A stretch of 64,000 bases of DNA. Source: Pachypanchax playfairii. Lineage: Eukaryota; Chordata; Actinopteri; Cyprinodontiformes; Aplocheilidae. The position numbers and the translations under genes are program-made. Of this stretch, positions 1 to 11,188 are shown piece after piece. The stretch is from NCBI GenBank assembly GCA_006937955.1, contig SSNP01000120.1, positions 1,538,855 to 1,602,854 of the forward strand. Direction: 5' to 3'. Numbering within the stretch: the stretch's first letter is position 1; every line of letters begins with the position of its first letter. Below the pieces are notes generated by a model. It saw nothing but the letters and a program-made list of their open reading frames with translations, had not been told where the DNA came from and did no database searches.

Positions 1-1440
1 GCTACATTTAAAAGCAAGGGTAAAAAAAATAAAGAGTTTTTAATAGGGACTTGAAGATATGGAGACTGTTTGCAGACCGAACCTGTAATGGTAGACTATT
101 CCATAACTTAGGGGCAGCCACAGAAAATGCTCTGTCACCTCTGGACTTCAACCTAGATGGTGGAACTGACAGGAGATGTTGTGAAGAAGATCTCAAAGTT
201 CTTATGGGGGCATGAGATTTTAGGAGCTCTGTCAGGTATGAAGGGGCCAAACCATTTAGTGCTTTAAAGCTGGAGTGCGTAACTTCTGTAACTTCTGTCG
301 CCCCCTAGCGGAATTTTTGCGTCATTACAACAATAAAGCTGGCGCTTCCATATGACGTAAGCCCAGCTGCCACCGCTTTATCTCTGCCGTTGTTATTCCA
401 ACCGGTATCTGTCTTAATCAAGCTTCAAATTCAGTCTGTTTACTTTACCTGGCTCTATATTTGTTTCAATAAATATCATTTCATTGTTGAAAAAATCAAG
501 AGAAACCAGTAAAATATAAAAATACTGGTAAAAAACCTTCAGAGTTCAGGTTGGATTGTTTACAGGTTTGATTGTTCACTTTAATCTACATTTAACAGTT
601 TGGTGTTGAAATTTATTAGTCAGCTGTTGGGGCCACAATGATCTATTTGTCTTATTCAGTGAATTTTTTCAGTTTTGACACGATGCAGAATCCTGCAATC
701 AGCTACACTGATCTGACTGACTGAAAAACCGTTACACTGGCAAACTGACAGACACAAACTGACAGACACAAACTGACACAGATAGAGACAGAATCAGCTG
801 ATCAGCTGGAACTTCGGCGCTCTGGGTTTCATCTGGTGCGCATTTTATATTTTGACAGTGTGTGCGGACCTGCGGACCACTTATGTGCACCCGTGAACAT
901 CAGCCAGATCTCTTCTCTCCACCGAGGAAAAGCGACGCCGATACAAATTCGCGTTTGCCTTCTCCTTCGGTCACTTTCCTTCTTAGCCAATAGTCCCTCT
1001 GCCGAACGTCCAGGAATTATTTTTTTTTTTCGTGGTAGGATCCACTTCCCGATAAGTGTCTCTCGGCTGTTTATTTGGATTCTCCGCCATGTCGACCTTC
1101 ACGTTCTGCCGGCTGCTACGAGACACTGCGTTCTATTTCTTATTATTTTTCTTGTTGTGACATAAAAGACGTAATTTCATGTGCGACAGCGCGGGAATGT
1201 CGCAGTCGACACGCAAAGTAAAAATGATATATATTGAAAAATACCGTGAGATGTTTGAGGAGCCGATCGGCTTAATCTGCATTGTGTCATCTCCTCTGAT
1301 AGTGGCTTGGCTGAAACGGACATCCACGGACATGTAAAAGTTACGCACTCCAGCTTTAAAACACAGCAATAAAATTTGAAATTGGATCCTGTAAGAAACA
1401 GGAAGCCAATGAAAAGCCTGAAGAACGGGAGTAAACATAG
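1..1440 (-). pseudogene. L2-type LINE reverse-transcriptase C-terminus, split by a DNA transposon
   Basis: Minus-strand translation gives the typical tail of an L2/CR1-group LINE ORF2. The proximal part (about 1,440-1,356) contains LHWLP-like 'FHWLPVSYRIQFQI' and ends in FKA. The distal part (about 263-8) continues LNGLAPSYL, then 'GDRAFSVAAPKLWNSLP' and a basic FKSLLKT tail. The two halves meet exactly at TTTAAA (263-268 and 1,355-1,360), where the 1.09-kb element described next is inserted. The LINE is 5'-truncated near 1,440 and its 3' UTR runs off the left edge, so only the thumb and C-terminal end of the reverse transcriptase remains. Family assignment rests on recognised sequence patterns, not on a search. 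Confidence 0.8.
268..1355. mobile_element. Non-autonomous TTAA-flanked DNA transposon (Kolobok-like, alternatively piggyBac-like)
   Basis: Terminal inverted repeats begin AGCTGGAGTGCGTAACTT and end with its complement. Both ends abut TTAA (264-267 and 1,356-1,359). The element interrupts the L2 reading frame, which resumes without loss if it and one TTAA copy are removed. At 1,088 bp it has no convincing transposase; the longest open frame inside (836-1165) shows no known motif. TTAA target duplications occur in both piggyBac and Kolobok superfamilies. The AG start after TTAA resembles the T2/Kolobok pattern rather than the CCC start of piggyBac, so Kolobok is preferred as an inference. Confidence 0.75.
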
Positions 1441-1767
1441 TTAGCGGCGCCCTTAGATACACTAAATTGACCAAATGCATACCTTTCACGACACTGTTTG
1501 TGCCATATAGTACCGCAGTGTTTTACAAGGGTATCATGCAGGGGTGGACTGAGACAATAATTACAGCCGGAAATTTTGATATCATCCCAGGCCACCACCA
1601 CCAAATTATTGCAAAATGCTAAGATTTGGGTTTGGCTGGATGCCTGTTAAAACAAAAGCTACACATGCATCCACACACAGCTTTTTCTGTTTCTTACCTC
1701 TATGAAATAAATATTTCTGTTCTCCTGTAATAACCTGCTCAGATCACAAACTAAAATTCTACTTAAT
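1441..1767. other. Unassigned sequence
   Basis: AT-rich sequence between the truncated L2 and a hairpin. It shows no coding exon or repeat that I can recognise. Confidence 0.5.
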
Positions 1768-1820
1768 CTACTACTAAACTGGTAAATATGCAGCCTACAC
1801 ATTTACCAGTTTAGTAGTAG
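1768..1820. repeat. Perfect 20-bp inverted repeat (hairpin)
   Basis: Arms at 1,768-1,787 and 1,801-1,820 are exact reverse complements around a 13-nt spacer. The flanks extend the pairing imperfectly. It is probably a MITE remnant. Confidence 0.8.
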
Positions 1821-1829
1821 GTTAAATAA

Positions 1830-2095
1830 AATATGTCCCACCATCATCTACCTAAACCTGAGAGATTAATGCTAGAGGTTTCTTCCTGTTAAAAGGGAGT
1901 CATTCCTTTCCACTGTCGCCAATCGTGCTGCTCAGGATGGGGGATTGTGCTGAACTAACAATTCAGCCCAATCGGCTGGTTCCTTAGATAGGAAAATGTT
2001 TTATTATTAATTGGTTGATTTTTCTGTGAAGTGCCTTGAAATGACTTTGTCATGAACTGGCGCTTTATAAATAAATAAACTTGAACTCAGTATAA
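1830..2095 (+). repeat. Teleost interspersed repeat resembling a LINE/SINE 3' tail
   Basis: The segment ends with a pattern common in fish genomes: 'AAGTGCCTTGAAATGACTTT', then a GGCGCTTTATAAATAAATAAA tail. This resembles the 3' tails of L2-type LINEs and the SINEs that share them. The family was not confirmed. Confidence 0.45.
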
Positions 2096-2734
2096 TAACA
2101 TCATATCTTACAGGTGACAGATAATCCTAAGAGTTCTTGTTTTGAAACAACAGTGATGTGAACATCTACATGCTGCACTAAAGTCTGACATCTTCACTGA
2201 TTAATGAAGCCTGAAATGTCCTGCATCATAACACAGGATGTTTATAACAAACCAAACTGATTGGAAATCAGAATTTTATAAATCGTGCTATAGTAGCTGT
2301 GATCCACAAACATGCTGCACGTTTTTCAAGAAGAAAAGCTGCAAGTTCAACATTTAAAACTATTTAGAATTATAATCACATTAAAAACGTTTGTAAAACA
2401 TCAAACCGTTTGAAAATCCGTCAAGATTTCAGAGAGATAAGAGTGTTTGTCAGTGCAGATCACTTCACTACAGTCTGCCAGAGAGCTTCACTGTCGTAAG
2501 ATGGCCGCTGCCCGCCGGTCTTCCTTTCACAAACTCCCCGAGGACAACTAGTATCTATATGTATATGTTAATTTGACACACGATAATGGCGTGCGTCAAA
2601 TTACACCAGATCGCCGATAAGCCGGGCGTCATTTTCAATTTTAGTGCTAATTATTTTGGTGGCATTAGGTTTGAATTATTAGATATAACCAAGATGATCT
2701 AATGAATATGAACGAAAATTGTCTGCTAGCTTAC
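2096..2734. other. Probable intron and flank of the MADF exon; otherwise unassigned
   Basis: No second exon could be recognised on the minus strand beyond the GTAAGC donor at 2,734. The sequence is AT-rich with no clear repeat boundaries. Confidence 0.4.
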
Positions 2735-3581
2735 CAGAACATTCAATTTCAGTTGGAATTGCCCTCCAGGCTATTTTTTTACGGACATTAGCTACGTTTA
2801 CATGCGCCAAATTTCCCCAATCTGATTAAAATCTTGGTCGATCGGAATTCCCAAATCCCTGTTTACATGGACACTAACTGAAATGATCTGATCATGCCAT
2901 GAGTACACATGCACCAAGCACTCAATCAGGTTAAATGAGTTGAGCATGCGCACAGCGAGTTGTGTTTCCGGGGGAAGAAAAAAAAGTAAACAAACTCCGT
3001 CCTTTCTGCGCGTCTTTCCCGCCCCATCGTGTGCTCGATCTGACTCACGTTATCCCCAATATGAACCTTCTGCGGGTGATTACCTTTATGTTTGGGTTTT
3101 TACTGGTCGCATTAACCAAGCTAGAGGCTGAATACATATTGCTACTGCTCCTCCACCACAGGAGAGGAGAGCAGGATGACAGGATGACTGCACCAGCAGA
3201 CCACGTCTGTTTACCCCCCGCTATGTTTTCTACTTGGGTCCGCGAAAGTGGAAAGACGTCACACTGAAGTTGTACGCATGCGCAAAGGGCTCTTCTCACC
3301 CTTTCTTTCCGAATGGGTGTTTACATGCACGTCTATCCGAATGAAGATCGGACAAAACCACCCCTCTCGATCGGAAGGAAATTTCTTTCTGATCAGGCTG
3401 CATCGGATCAAAACATTCGGGTTGACATGTTTACATGACGTCTTTTTTATCCGATTGGGCGTTTATTCCGATTAAATGTGCCCATGTAAACGTAGCTATT
3501 GTCCTTATAATGAAGAGATTGGGGGTCGTAGAGCTCTGGGTACTTCTGTACTTCAGTGATTAGACGCTCCTCGTCCATCAT
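2735..3581 (-). pseudogene. MADF-domain coding exon, split by a 708-bp MITE
   Basis: On the minus strand an ATG at 3,581 starts MMDEERLITEVQKYPELYD, the signature of a MADF (Myb/SANT-like DNA-binding) domain. The frame reaches 3,498, where a 708-bp transposon interrupts it. After one ATT copy is removed, the frame continues from 2,789 as VRKKIAWRAIPTEIECSG and stops at a GTAAGC splice donor at 2,734. The W and KDN/KIA spacing fit MADF. Proteins of this class occur both as host transcription regulators and as the second gene of Harbinger transposons, and the sequence does not decide which. As it stands the exon is broken and could encode only a truncated domain. Confidence 0.7.
2790..3497 (+). 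mobile_element. 708-bp MITE, copy 1 (3-bp TSD, Harbinger-like)
   Basis: Terminal inverted repeats AGCTACGTTTACATG bound the element, flanked by a 3-bp duplication ATT (2,787-2,789 and 3,498-3,500). A second copy of exactly the same length lies inverted at 54,834-55,541. Both copies keep an open frame containing LLRVITFMFGFLLVA, then EYILLLLL and an arginine-rich stretch. This is reminiscent of the N-terminal exon of Harbinger transposases, but no catalytic domain is present. The 3-bp TSD supports PIF/Harbinger, although ATT and AAA are not its classical TWA target. Confidence 0.8.
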
Positions 3582-4399
3582 TGAGAATTTTTTTACAGTC
3601 AAATAGTGCCACTAAGTGGTTAAGCTAGGAGATGTAGGAGACGCCCGCTTTAAGAAGCGTAGAAGAAGAAACTACGGGTGCTCGATAGGGGCTTCTCCAG
3701 TCGCGACGCTGCGTCTGAATTCAACAGATTCTAATCGATGCACGGGGTGAAGCATTGCCGTGCATCAAGGCGTTTTTTGGTGAGGGCGGTCATAGAAAAT
3801 AATGATGTTGCATCTTTTGCTGCGCGTCAAGGCGTCTAGGTGTACGTTGGGCTTAAGAGTTGTAATGCTATCATAGGCTAACATTCAAAACAGTATCAGT
3901 AGGAACAGCTATGCTAACGACTTGAACCAAACCTCTCACGGGGCGAGTGTGTCTTTCTGAGAGATGGTTTTATATGCAAACCCGCGACGGCACGTGTATG
4001 TGAGGCGGTGTCAGTGACGTAGGCATGGGAAAAAAATCTGCGTCATGTTCTGTTTCAGTCAATAACAAAATTCAAATGCAGTAGCCACTGTTCAACCCTA
4101 AGAGGGCAGCACTAAGATGTTTTTAGACCTAAAAAAGTGTTGAATTGCACAAATTTACAAGAAAATTTTAAAAAATGCCCTGGAACTGAAAGATTGCATT
4201 GGTAAAAACCCATTTTTATAGTTTATAAGCAAAAAAAGTTGTTTTTGGGAGCAGTTACACTTTAACTTTCATACTTACCTTCTATTCTCTCCTGTAAAAG
4301 ATATGTGGATCTGAAAGAATTATACTTGTCAGTTATCGCCACTTACTTCAGCATCCAATTGACTTCTGTCAGGATCATTCGCTTTATTATCAATGCTAA
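3582..4399. other. Upstream flank of the MADF exon; unassigned
   Basis: GC-richer stretches (3,640-4,050) with repeated GCGTC/GACGC words suggest decayed DNA-transposon sequence. No gene or clear termini were found. Confidence 0.35.
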
Positions 4400-5159
4400 A
4401 GAGGGCATTTCACACAAAGTTCATGACTTTTTAATTATTTCTGAAGTATTAACCTGTAATATGAAATATTTTTTATCTAAAAAAATGTTAGGAAACACTG
4501 ATTTACAGCCCTTTCAATCTGACTGCTTCAAGAATTGTTTGGGTTCGGGCTTCTACTCAGTAATGTTCATTATGCTAATTCGCTGGACTCAGATTGGCTA
4601 ACAAACTAACCTATGAGAGCAAGGCTTCCTGTTTCCTCACCTGCTGTACATGTGCACCAAGGATCTTCCTGTTTGATACGTATTTATGCTAACAGGTTTT
4701 AGCCAGCAGCCTGCTAGAGACAGACAGACATCTTGCAGCACCGGAGGATCAACGAACAATGAATCTGAAAGACTTAAATATTTTACGACATGCAAAGTGA
4801 CCATCGGCAGGAGTTTGATTTTATTATGGGATGGATTATTGTATCCGATGCACCCAGTGACTTGTAGCTTCAACATTAAACACTGCTCCCTGAGCAATAA
4901 GCCCCACGGCGGCCATACGACTCGCATTTCAGACTTTGTCTGGTTCCAGAGTCTCTATTTGAGTGTAAAAGAGCATAAAATGTGTGAAAATGTTTCAAGG
5001 TGGTCCGAAGTGCATGTAGTGACTATCCACTTCATCTTGGATGCAAAATGACAAAAGTTTTTGTGCCATTTTCAAACCCAGTGCAAAGCCAAGAACACCT
5101 GTGGACCTAAAATATTAAACAGAAAACTCAGAAAAAACATTTGTTATGGAATGTCCTCA
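4400..5159 (+). mobile_element. TTAA-family repeat, copy A (longer variant)
   Basis: This is the first of five copies of one family. The left end AGAGGGCATTTCACACAAA is preceded by CTAA, and the right end is followed by TTAA. It shares with the other copies the block 'GACTCAGATTGGCTAACAAA', the AGCAAGG-TTCCTGTTTCCT block, and the terminal CAGAAAA-AACATTT. The middle differs (4,730-5,060 is not shared), giving 760 bp against about 560 in the others. No coding capacity is evident. Confidence 0.7.
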
Positions 5160-5839
5160 TTAAAGAAGGTAGTCACACATTTTTGAGAACACACTAAATT
5201 CCTTTGAACAAAGTTTAACCTGTCTTCTCTTTGTCTCATTTAGCCCTGAAGATTATCAATTAGTGCCTGAGACAATCTGGGTTCTTTTACTCTGTGTATT
5301 CTCTAACCCTAAACCTTTTAAATCACCACTGAAGATCCATTGTATGCATTCTAGTCCAGCCGTCAAACACAACTTTACACAGTTAAACACAATTAAACAT
5401 CATTTCAGTAACATGAAAACCAAAAAAATCTTTCCATGTGAAGTTTATAATAATTTTTATCCAAATTGGCAAAACCAATAAATTCAAATAACGTTGTAAA
5501 CGGCAACACAACTTCACATATAAACATTTAACAAATGCAGAAGTGTCTTACATGTTTAAACTTCATATTTAGTTTTTCAGAAACTGCATATTTAAATGTT
5601 TTTGAAAAAATAATGAAATGAAAAATAAAACATTGAAGTAGTTGATATATTAATAAACATGCATTAAAATGATCTAAATGTTTTTGTAAGACAGTAATAA
5701 GAGCTCTATTCATTTATAGGATATTCTTAGAACAATCAACATGAAAAACAATAATCTAAAAGTCTATGAAAAAGAAACATTTGAATCAGTTAGATTTTCT
5801 AATTTATCAGACAGAACATTTTCCATAAATTTTTTTTAA
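5160..5839. other. Unassigned; 5,710-5,835 duplicated at 41,585-41,755
   Basis: AT-rich. The last 125 bp (GGATATTCTTAGAACAATCA and onward) recur near 41,590, where they run without interruption into the sequence found here on the far side of the copy B insertion. Confidence 0.6.
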
Positions 5840-6390
5840 AGAGGCTATTTCACACAAATTCCATGACTATGTGGTTATGTTTGAAGTATTAACCTGTAAT
5901 AAGAAACATTTTATATCTAAAAAATATTATTAACAGATCTTTCAGTCTCTGAGTCAAGATTCGTCTGGTTTCGTCAGGCTTTGGGCTGCAACTCATTAAT
6001 ATTCAATATTCAAATTTGCTGGACTCAGATTGGCTAACAAACTAGCCTATGAAAGCAAGGCATACTGTTTCCTGCCCCGCTAAGCATGGCAACAGCACAC
6101 GTAGTCTCTTCAGGTTTGTTACGTCTTATGCTACAGCTTTTAGCCAGCAGCATGCTAGGCGTGGTTTCAACTGCGGGAGCTGATGAATATTAACGAGCAA
6201 AGGAGTTGTGACGAAACAGATACAGGCCGTTCAAACTTGGGTTTTATCGCCATCTGCGTAGTTTGAGAGATAAAAACTGGAAGAGAAGTTGTTAAGCTGT
6301 TTTCACACCCACTATGAAGGTAAGAACACCTGTTGAGCTAAAACATTCAACAGAAACCTCAGAAAAAACATTTTTAATGGAATGGCCTCT
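5840..6390 (+). mobile_element. TTAA-family repeat, copy B
   Basis: Ends are AGAGGCTATTTCACACAAAT on the left and AATGGCCTCT on the right, with TTAA at 5,836-5,839 and 6,391-6,394 (551 bp). An unoccupied paralogous site at about 41,745-41,765 (TATTTAAAGCCATTAATCTG) carries a single TTAA, which independently confirms the boundaries and the 4-bp duplication. Confidence 0.85.
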
Positions 6391-6394
6391 TTAA

Positions 6395-7015
6395 AGCCAT
6401 TAACCTGGCTCTTCCAGATCTATGTGTTCCCCTGTGTTCAGTTGGTGCTCCACACAATGATCTAAAACTGCTCAGTCTGAAAGTGTCTGAAAAAGGGAGG
6501 GACATATGGAATAATATTTTAAGCTGATTGGAGGACTCGCCAGCAAGTATCTGCCTACCATGACTTGTCTTTAGCCAATCACAGTAAAATCAAGCTCTTG
6601 CAAATCCAGTTGGGAGAAAAGCACACACATTGTTACCACAAAGAAACTCACAACACATCGTTACCACCAAGAAATGCATAAAGTGCTTCCCTTTACTCAT
6701 TTTTCAACGAAGAAATTGTTTCTAGTTCTCCTAAAACACATTAAATAGCTGCTTCTACATGCACATCCACGGGCGCAGCCATGTTTGTTTTGCTTTGTCT
6801 GGGCACTTGCTGCTATCGTCACACCTGAACACCCACCCCAAAGAACAATGCTAACACATGATTGGTCCATGCCACCAGCGGAGTTGAGTCAGATGGTTTT
6901 AGCTGGAGCAGTACAAGATGGATTTTCGTGGGTTTGGAAAGCTCCAAATCTTGTGAGAATCCATCTTGCCGCGCGAGGCTATAAAGCCACAAAATGAAAA
7001 AACCTTGTACATCCA
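6395..7015. other. Unassigned
   Basis: Begins with the flank shared with 41,750 (AAAGCCATTAACCTGGC). It includes a short imperfect inverted repeat around 6,914-6,968 (CAAGATGGATT / AATCCATCTTG). No exon was recognised. Confidence 0.4.
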
Positions 7016-7185
7016 TTTTCTAAACCTGCGTCTTTCTGTTCAGGGTCACAGGGAGCTGGTGTCTATCTCCAGTGGACACTGGGTGAGAGGATGGGCCACA
7101 CCCTGAACAGGTCCATCACAGGGCCACACAGATAAACAACCACACAACTAGGGACAATTTAGAGTGGCCAATTGACCTTTCGCCG
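7016..7185 (+). repeat. Common teleost interspersed repeat fragment
   Basis: Contains 'CATCCATTTTCTAAACCTGC', then 'GTTCAGGGTCACAGGGAGCT', and ends 'GGGACAATTTAGAGTGGCCA'. This combination is very abundant in teleost genomes and is probably a LINE/SINE tail. The exact family is not assigned. Confidence 0.55.
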
Positions 7186-8414
7186 AGCCCCGCCCCCCTA
7201 GTTACTGTTGCTATGCCTGTCAACTCATCCAGCAAAGGTCGATCTTATTAGAAGAAATCAGAGAGCTTTCAGTGGGATCACATTTAAATATCACAAAAAT
7301 GGTAAATTTATGTTTGTGTGGACTGCACACGTCCTGGTTGAACATCCAACAAACAGGAATAACGGTACTTTCAGTGACTGCTTGTTTCACAATAAATGTT
7401 CTTGTGTGGGACTTTTCTTCAGACATTGAATTCTTTTTGGAGCAAACCTCCGCGATATCCTCCAGATCAAGGTAGAAGGGGTTACAGTATGCAGTGGAGG
7501 GATATAATCGGAACAAAAAGATACGCAATGAACGAGCTACGACTGCTATCAAAGCTAATACTTACACCAGCTGGTCTCAAGCTAAATCTCTGAGGTAGGT
7601 TTTCCAGTCATAAAATGCTTCATAAAAGATAAAAACAATATTATTTAAGGTTGCTTGTTGGGGCGCTATATGTTTGACTTTGTTGTAAACTGACGAAAAA
7701 TAAAATGGGAGACATTACAGCCAACACAACAACAGTCAACAACAGCAGCAGCTAACATTAGCTCACATGTTAACTGATGTCGGCTAAAGCTAAAGGGCTC
7801 ATTAAACTTAGTTTAGAGAGTAGGTTAACAATCTGACAATGATATCCATGGTAATCATAACTTTGGTCCCATTTGTGTTCTTGCCGTAGATCTAGAAAAC
7901 ACAGTGAGTAGTTAGCTGTTAGCCTTACCTTTGAGCAGACATATTTATGCTTCATAATGTAACGGCACATTTAACTGGGAGTGGGGCCGTCCACACTGTT
8001 TTATCCTTTGTAGGCACCGCTCATGTTGTGTTTTCGGTTTTGGGAATGAAAAGAAAAGAACTCCAGATAATCTATCAGGATGTCCAGTGTCTGATTTACA
8101 AATAACATGGGACTGTCCTGCTTGGAGTCAGTGTTTGCCGGAGCTACACATAGCGATGATGTGTGATTGGACAATTGCCCGTTTTTGGGGAGGGGGTGCC
8201 TTGCATGTTTTTGGACTTTGCTTTTGAAAGTGAAACATAAACTCCAACGCAATCATGAGAGAAAATATTTACACATACATCACTTTAAATCAACACCAAC
8301 ACAGACTGCAAAACAAACGGCAAACTATGTCAAATATTTGAAATACCAGAACTCTGTCATTTCTATTCAGTCATGAGTGTCTCTTAGAGTCTTGACGTTC
8401 ACAAGGAAACATAT
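7186..8414. other. Unassigned flank downstream of the ZNF gene
   Basis: An open plus frame (about 7,272-7,592) ends near a GTAGGT donor but contains a stop and has no family motif. From about 8,357 the sequence matches the 3' flank of the arm-2 ZNF pseudogene (TCAGTCATGAGTGTCTCTTA), so this end is the ZNF 3' UTR and flank. Confidence 0.4.
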
Positions 8415-9736
8415 TTAGTCTATGTGGATTCTCATGTGTCTGTTTAGATTAGACTTTGCACAAAAACGTTTTTCACAAAACTCACAACTAAATGGTTTCT
8501 GACCTGTGTGGATTCTCATATGTTTGTTTAAAGTTGACTTGTCACTAAAGCTTTGTCCACAAACCTCACAACAAAATGGTTTCTGACCTGTGTGGATTCT
8601 GATATGTCTGTTTAAAGTTGCCTTTTGACTAAAGCTTTGTCCACAAACCTCACAACAAAATGGTTTCTGACCTGTGTGGATTCTACTGTGTGTGTTTAAA
8701 TGTGACTTGCGTCTAAAGCTTTGTCCACAAACCTCACAACAAAATGGTTTCTGATCTGTGTGGATGCTTATATGTATGTTTAAACTTGACTTTCGACTAA
8801 AGCTTTTTCTACAAACCTCACAGGAAAATGGTTTCTGACCTGTGTGGATTCTCATATGTGAGTTTAAGCTTGCCTTTTGACTAAAGTTTTGTCCACAAAC
8901 CTCACAACAAAATGGTTTCTGACCTGTGTGGATTCTCATATGTGTGTTTAAATGTGACTTGTGTCTAAAGCTTTGTCCACAAACCTCACAACAAAATGGT
9001 TTCTGACCTGTGTGGATTCTCATATGTATGTTTAAACTTGACTTGTGACTAAAGCATTGTTCACAAACTTCACAACAAAATGGTTTCTGACCTGTGTGGA
9101 TTCTCATATGTGAGTTTAAACTTGACTTTTGACTAAAGTTTTGTCCACAAACCTCACAGGAAAAGGGTTTCTGACCTGTGTGGATTCTCATATGTGTGTT
9201 TAAATTACCTTTGCTCGTAAATCTTTTCTCGCATTCGTCACAACTAAAGGATTTTTGTCCAGAGTCTGACACATGTTCCAGTTGAGAGTCAGTATTGTTC
9301 AAATCCTCGTCCTCTTCATCATCCTCAGTGACATCAGTTTCTGAAGAGCTAGAATCATATTTGTTAGTATTTAGATCTGGGTTCGTGGTGGTTTCAGCTC
9401 CTCCACAGTCCTTCACACCAGGTGCTGCTATTATCTGGTCAGTTGAGCTGCTGGTTGGAAGATCTCCATGTTTATCTGATTGGTGTTGATGAAGCTGTGG
9501 AAATAAAGGATTTTCTTCATCCTTCACCCTCTTCAAAGAAACTGCAGTCAGGGGAAACCTGGTAGCATCAGTCTCCTCCTTCACACTGAGCTGCTCTTCC
9601 TCTGGACTGATCCAGAGTTCCTCCTCTTCCTTCTTTATGTTGAGGGTCTCTTGTATCTTCTGATCCACAGCAGGCGTCAATTCTTCAGGAGCTTCTTGTT
9701 TAATCAACATGGCCTGTTGAACATCTGCAGGAATCA
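8415..9736 (-). CDS. C2H2 zinc-finger protein, exon 2 (ten fingers)
   Basis: This exon carries most of a fish-type multi-finger DNA-binding protein, presumably nuclear. The acceptor ATGTGTTTCAG precedes TGATTCCTGCAGATG, and the exon opens IPADVQQAMLIKQEAPEE, an acidic leader common in teleost ZNFs. A Glu-rich stretch (EEEELW) and a D/E-rich linker follow. From about residue 170 there are ten tandem C2H2 fingers (C-x2-C-x12-H-x3-H) joined by mostly canonical HTGQKPF linkers; one linker is HTDQKPF. All ten keep both Cys and both His. The frame ends at a stop after RMHID-like sequence at 8,415. Exon 1 lies 17 kb away at 26,689-26,857, and joined they make 496 codons with matching phase. The target DNA is unknown. 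A broken paralogue lies at 51,840-54,473. Confidence 0.85.
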
Positions 9737-9876
9737 CTGAAACACATGTACATTAATGTTAACTTTATATTCACACAACCATCCCATGTTTCACTGCTGA
9801 GGTCATGAGTTTACTGGTTTACTGTCAGAACATCTAACACTCCAAAGAGTCTTTGTTTAGTTTGGTTGCACTTTAA

Positions 9877-10440
9877 AGAGGGCATCTCATTAAAAACAGT
9901 TTTCTGAGGTTTCTGTTGAATATTTTAGCGCCACAGGTGTTCTTACCTTCATACTGGGTGTGAAAACAGGTCAACAACTTCTCTTTCAGTTTTTATCCCA
10001 CAAACTACACAGGTGGCGATAACACCCGAGTTCGAACGGGCTGTATTTGTTTCGTCACAACTCCTTTGTTCTTTAGTATTTGGCAGCTCCCGCAGTTGAA
10101 ACCACGCCTAGCATGCTGCTGGCTAAAAACTGTAGCATAAGACATATTAAACTGGAAGAGACTACGTGTGCTGTTGTCATGCGCAGTGGGGCAGGAAACA
10201 GTATGCCTTGCTTGCATAGGCTAGTTTGTTAGCCAATCTGAGTCCAGCAAATTCGAATAATGAATATTAATGGGTTTATTGCCCGGAGCCTGACGGCACC
10301 AGACGAATCTAGACGCAGATAGATTGAAAGGTCTGTTAATCAGTGTTTCCTAACGTTTTTTAGATATAAAATGTTTGATATTACAGGTTAATACTTAAGA
10401 AATACCCACAAAGTCATGAAATTTGTGTGAAATGGCCTCT
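9877..10440 (-). mobile_element. TTAA-family repeat, copy C (in the ZNF intron)
   Basis: Inverted relative to copies A, B, D and E. TTAA at 9,873-9,876 and 10,441-10,444 flank 564 bp ending in AATGGCCTCT. In arm 2 the corresponding site (about 54,610, GCTGTACTTTAAGC) is empty, so insertion followed the duplication of the ZNF segment. Confidence 0.85.
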
Positions 10441-10460
10441 TTAAGTTTTAAGGACCGTCT

Positions 10461-11141
10461 GGCCCTGTCCCAATACCCACCCTGCACCCTACGGTCTTCC
10501 ACGAAGTGCACTTAGCAGAAGGGCATATAAGGGTTCGAAGTGCATAGTGAACAAGTGAGCACTACATGCCACAGCGTTCTTTCTCCATGACAACCAAAAT
10601 GGCAGTACCGGTCGCTGTTTGCGCTATTTTCATACTAGAAATTATTTTATAACTCCAACAAACATTTATTTTGAGGAGAATGAAGTGCAGGAACCAAAGG
10701 AGGTGTATAAGACAGAATAAGTGATTAAACTGTTAGTATATCATGTCCGAAAATACACGTCAGTACCGTTATTAATCATTTATAGTTTTATCAGATATAT
10801 GACACATCTATCCAACACAGAATCAATGGATTGTAATTACACAACTAGACAATACAATAAAATATTGATTACAATTAAGAAAACGTTTTTTTGGTCCAGA
10901 TGGTTCAGCCATTTCTCCACCTTCTTCTTCCGTCAAAATTCACACGCAGCAATGCATTGTGGGTAGAACAATTCACTGAAGTCGGCTCTGATGCAAAATC
11001 AAGTGCAAATCAAGGGTTCGAAAGGGGCGGAGCCAAGGGCACGACTCTCCACTCTTAAAACATCGGGACACCCTACGCACTTGAGCCCCTCATCGGGAAC
11101 GCGCATTTGAAGTGCGCAAGGGCGGGTATTGGGACAGGGCC
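10461..11141. mobile_element. Non-autonomous DNA transposon with GGCCCTGTCCCAATACCC termini
   Basis: Inverted termini GGCCCTGTCCCAATACCC and its near-complement bound 681 bp, with a 3-bp flank TCT on both sides (10,458-10,460 and 11,142-11,144). It is absent from the corresponding place in arm 2. A 3-bp duplication points to Harbinger-like elements, but the superfamily is not certain. No transposase is visible. Confidence 0.7.
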
Positions 11142-11188
11142 TCTCTCTTAATTGGTTCCATCCTGTTTTCATTAGCTTAGCGATAATA

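Noticed and set aside
836..1165. 109-codon open frame inside the first TTAA element
   Set aside because: Low-complexity, hydrophobic, no motif, and located in a non-autonomous transposon; probably chance.
7272..7592. Possible coding exon ending at GTAGGT
   Set aside because: Contains an in-frame TAG, has no acceptor or neighbouring exon and no recognised motif.
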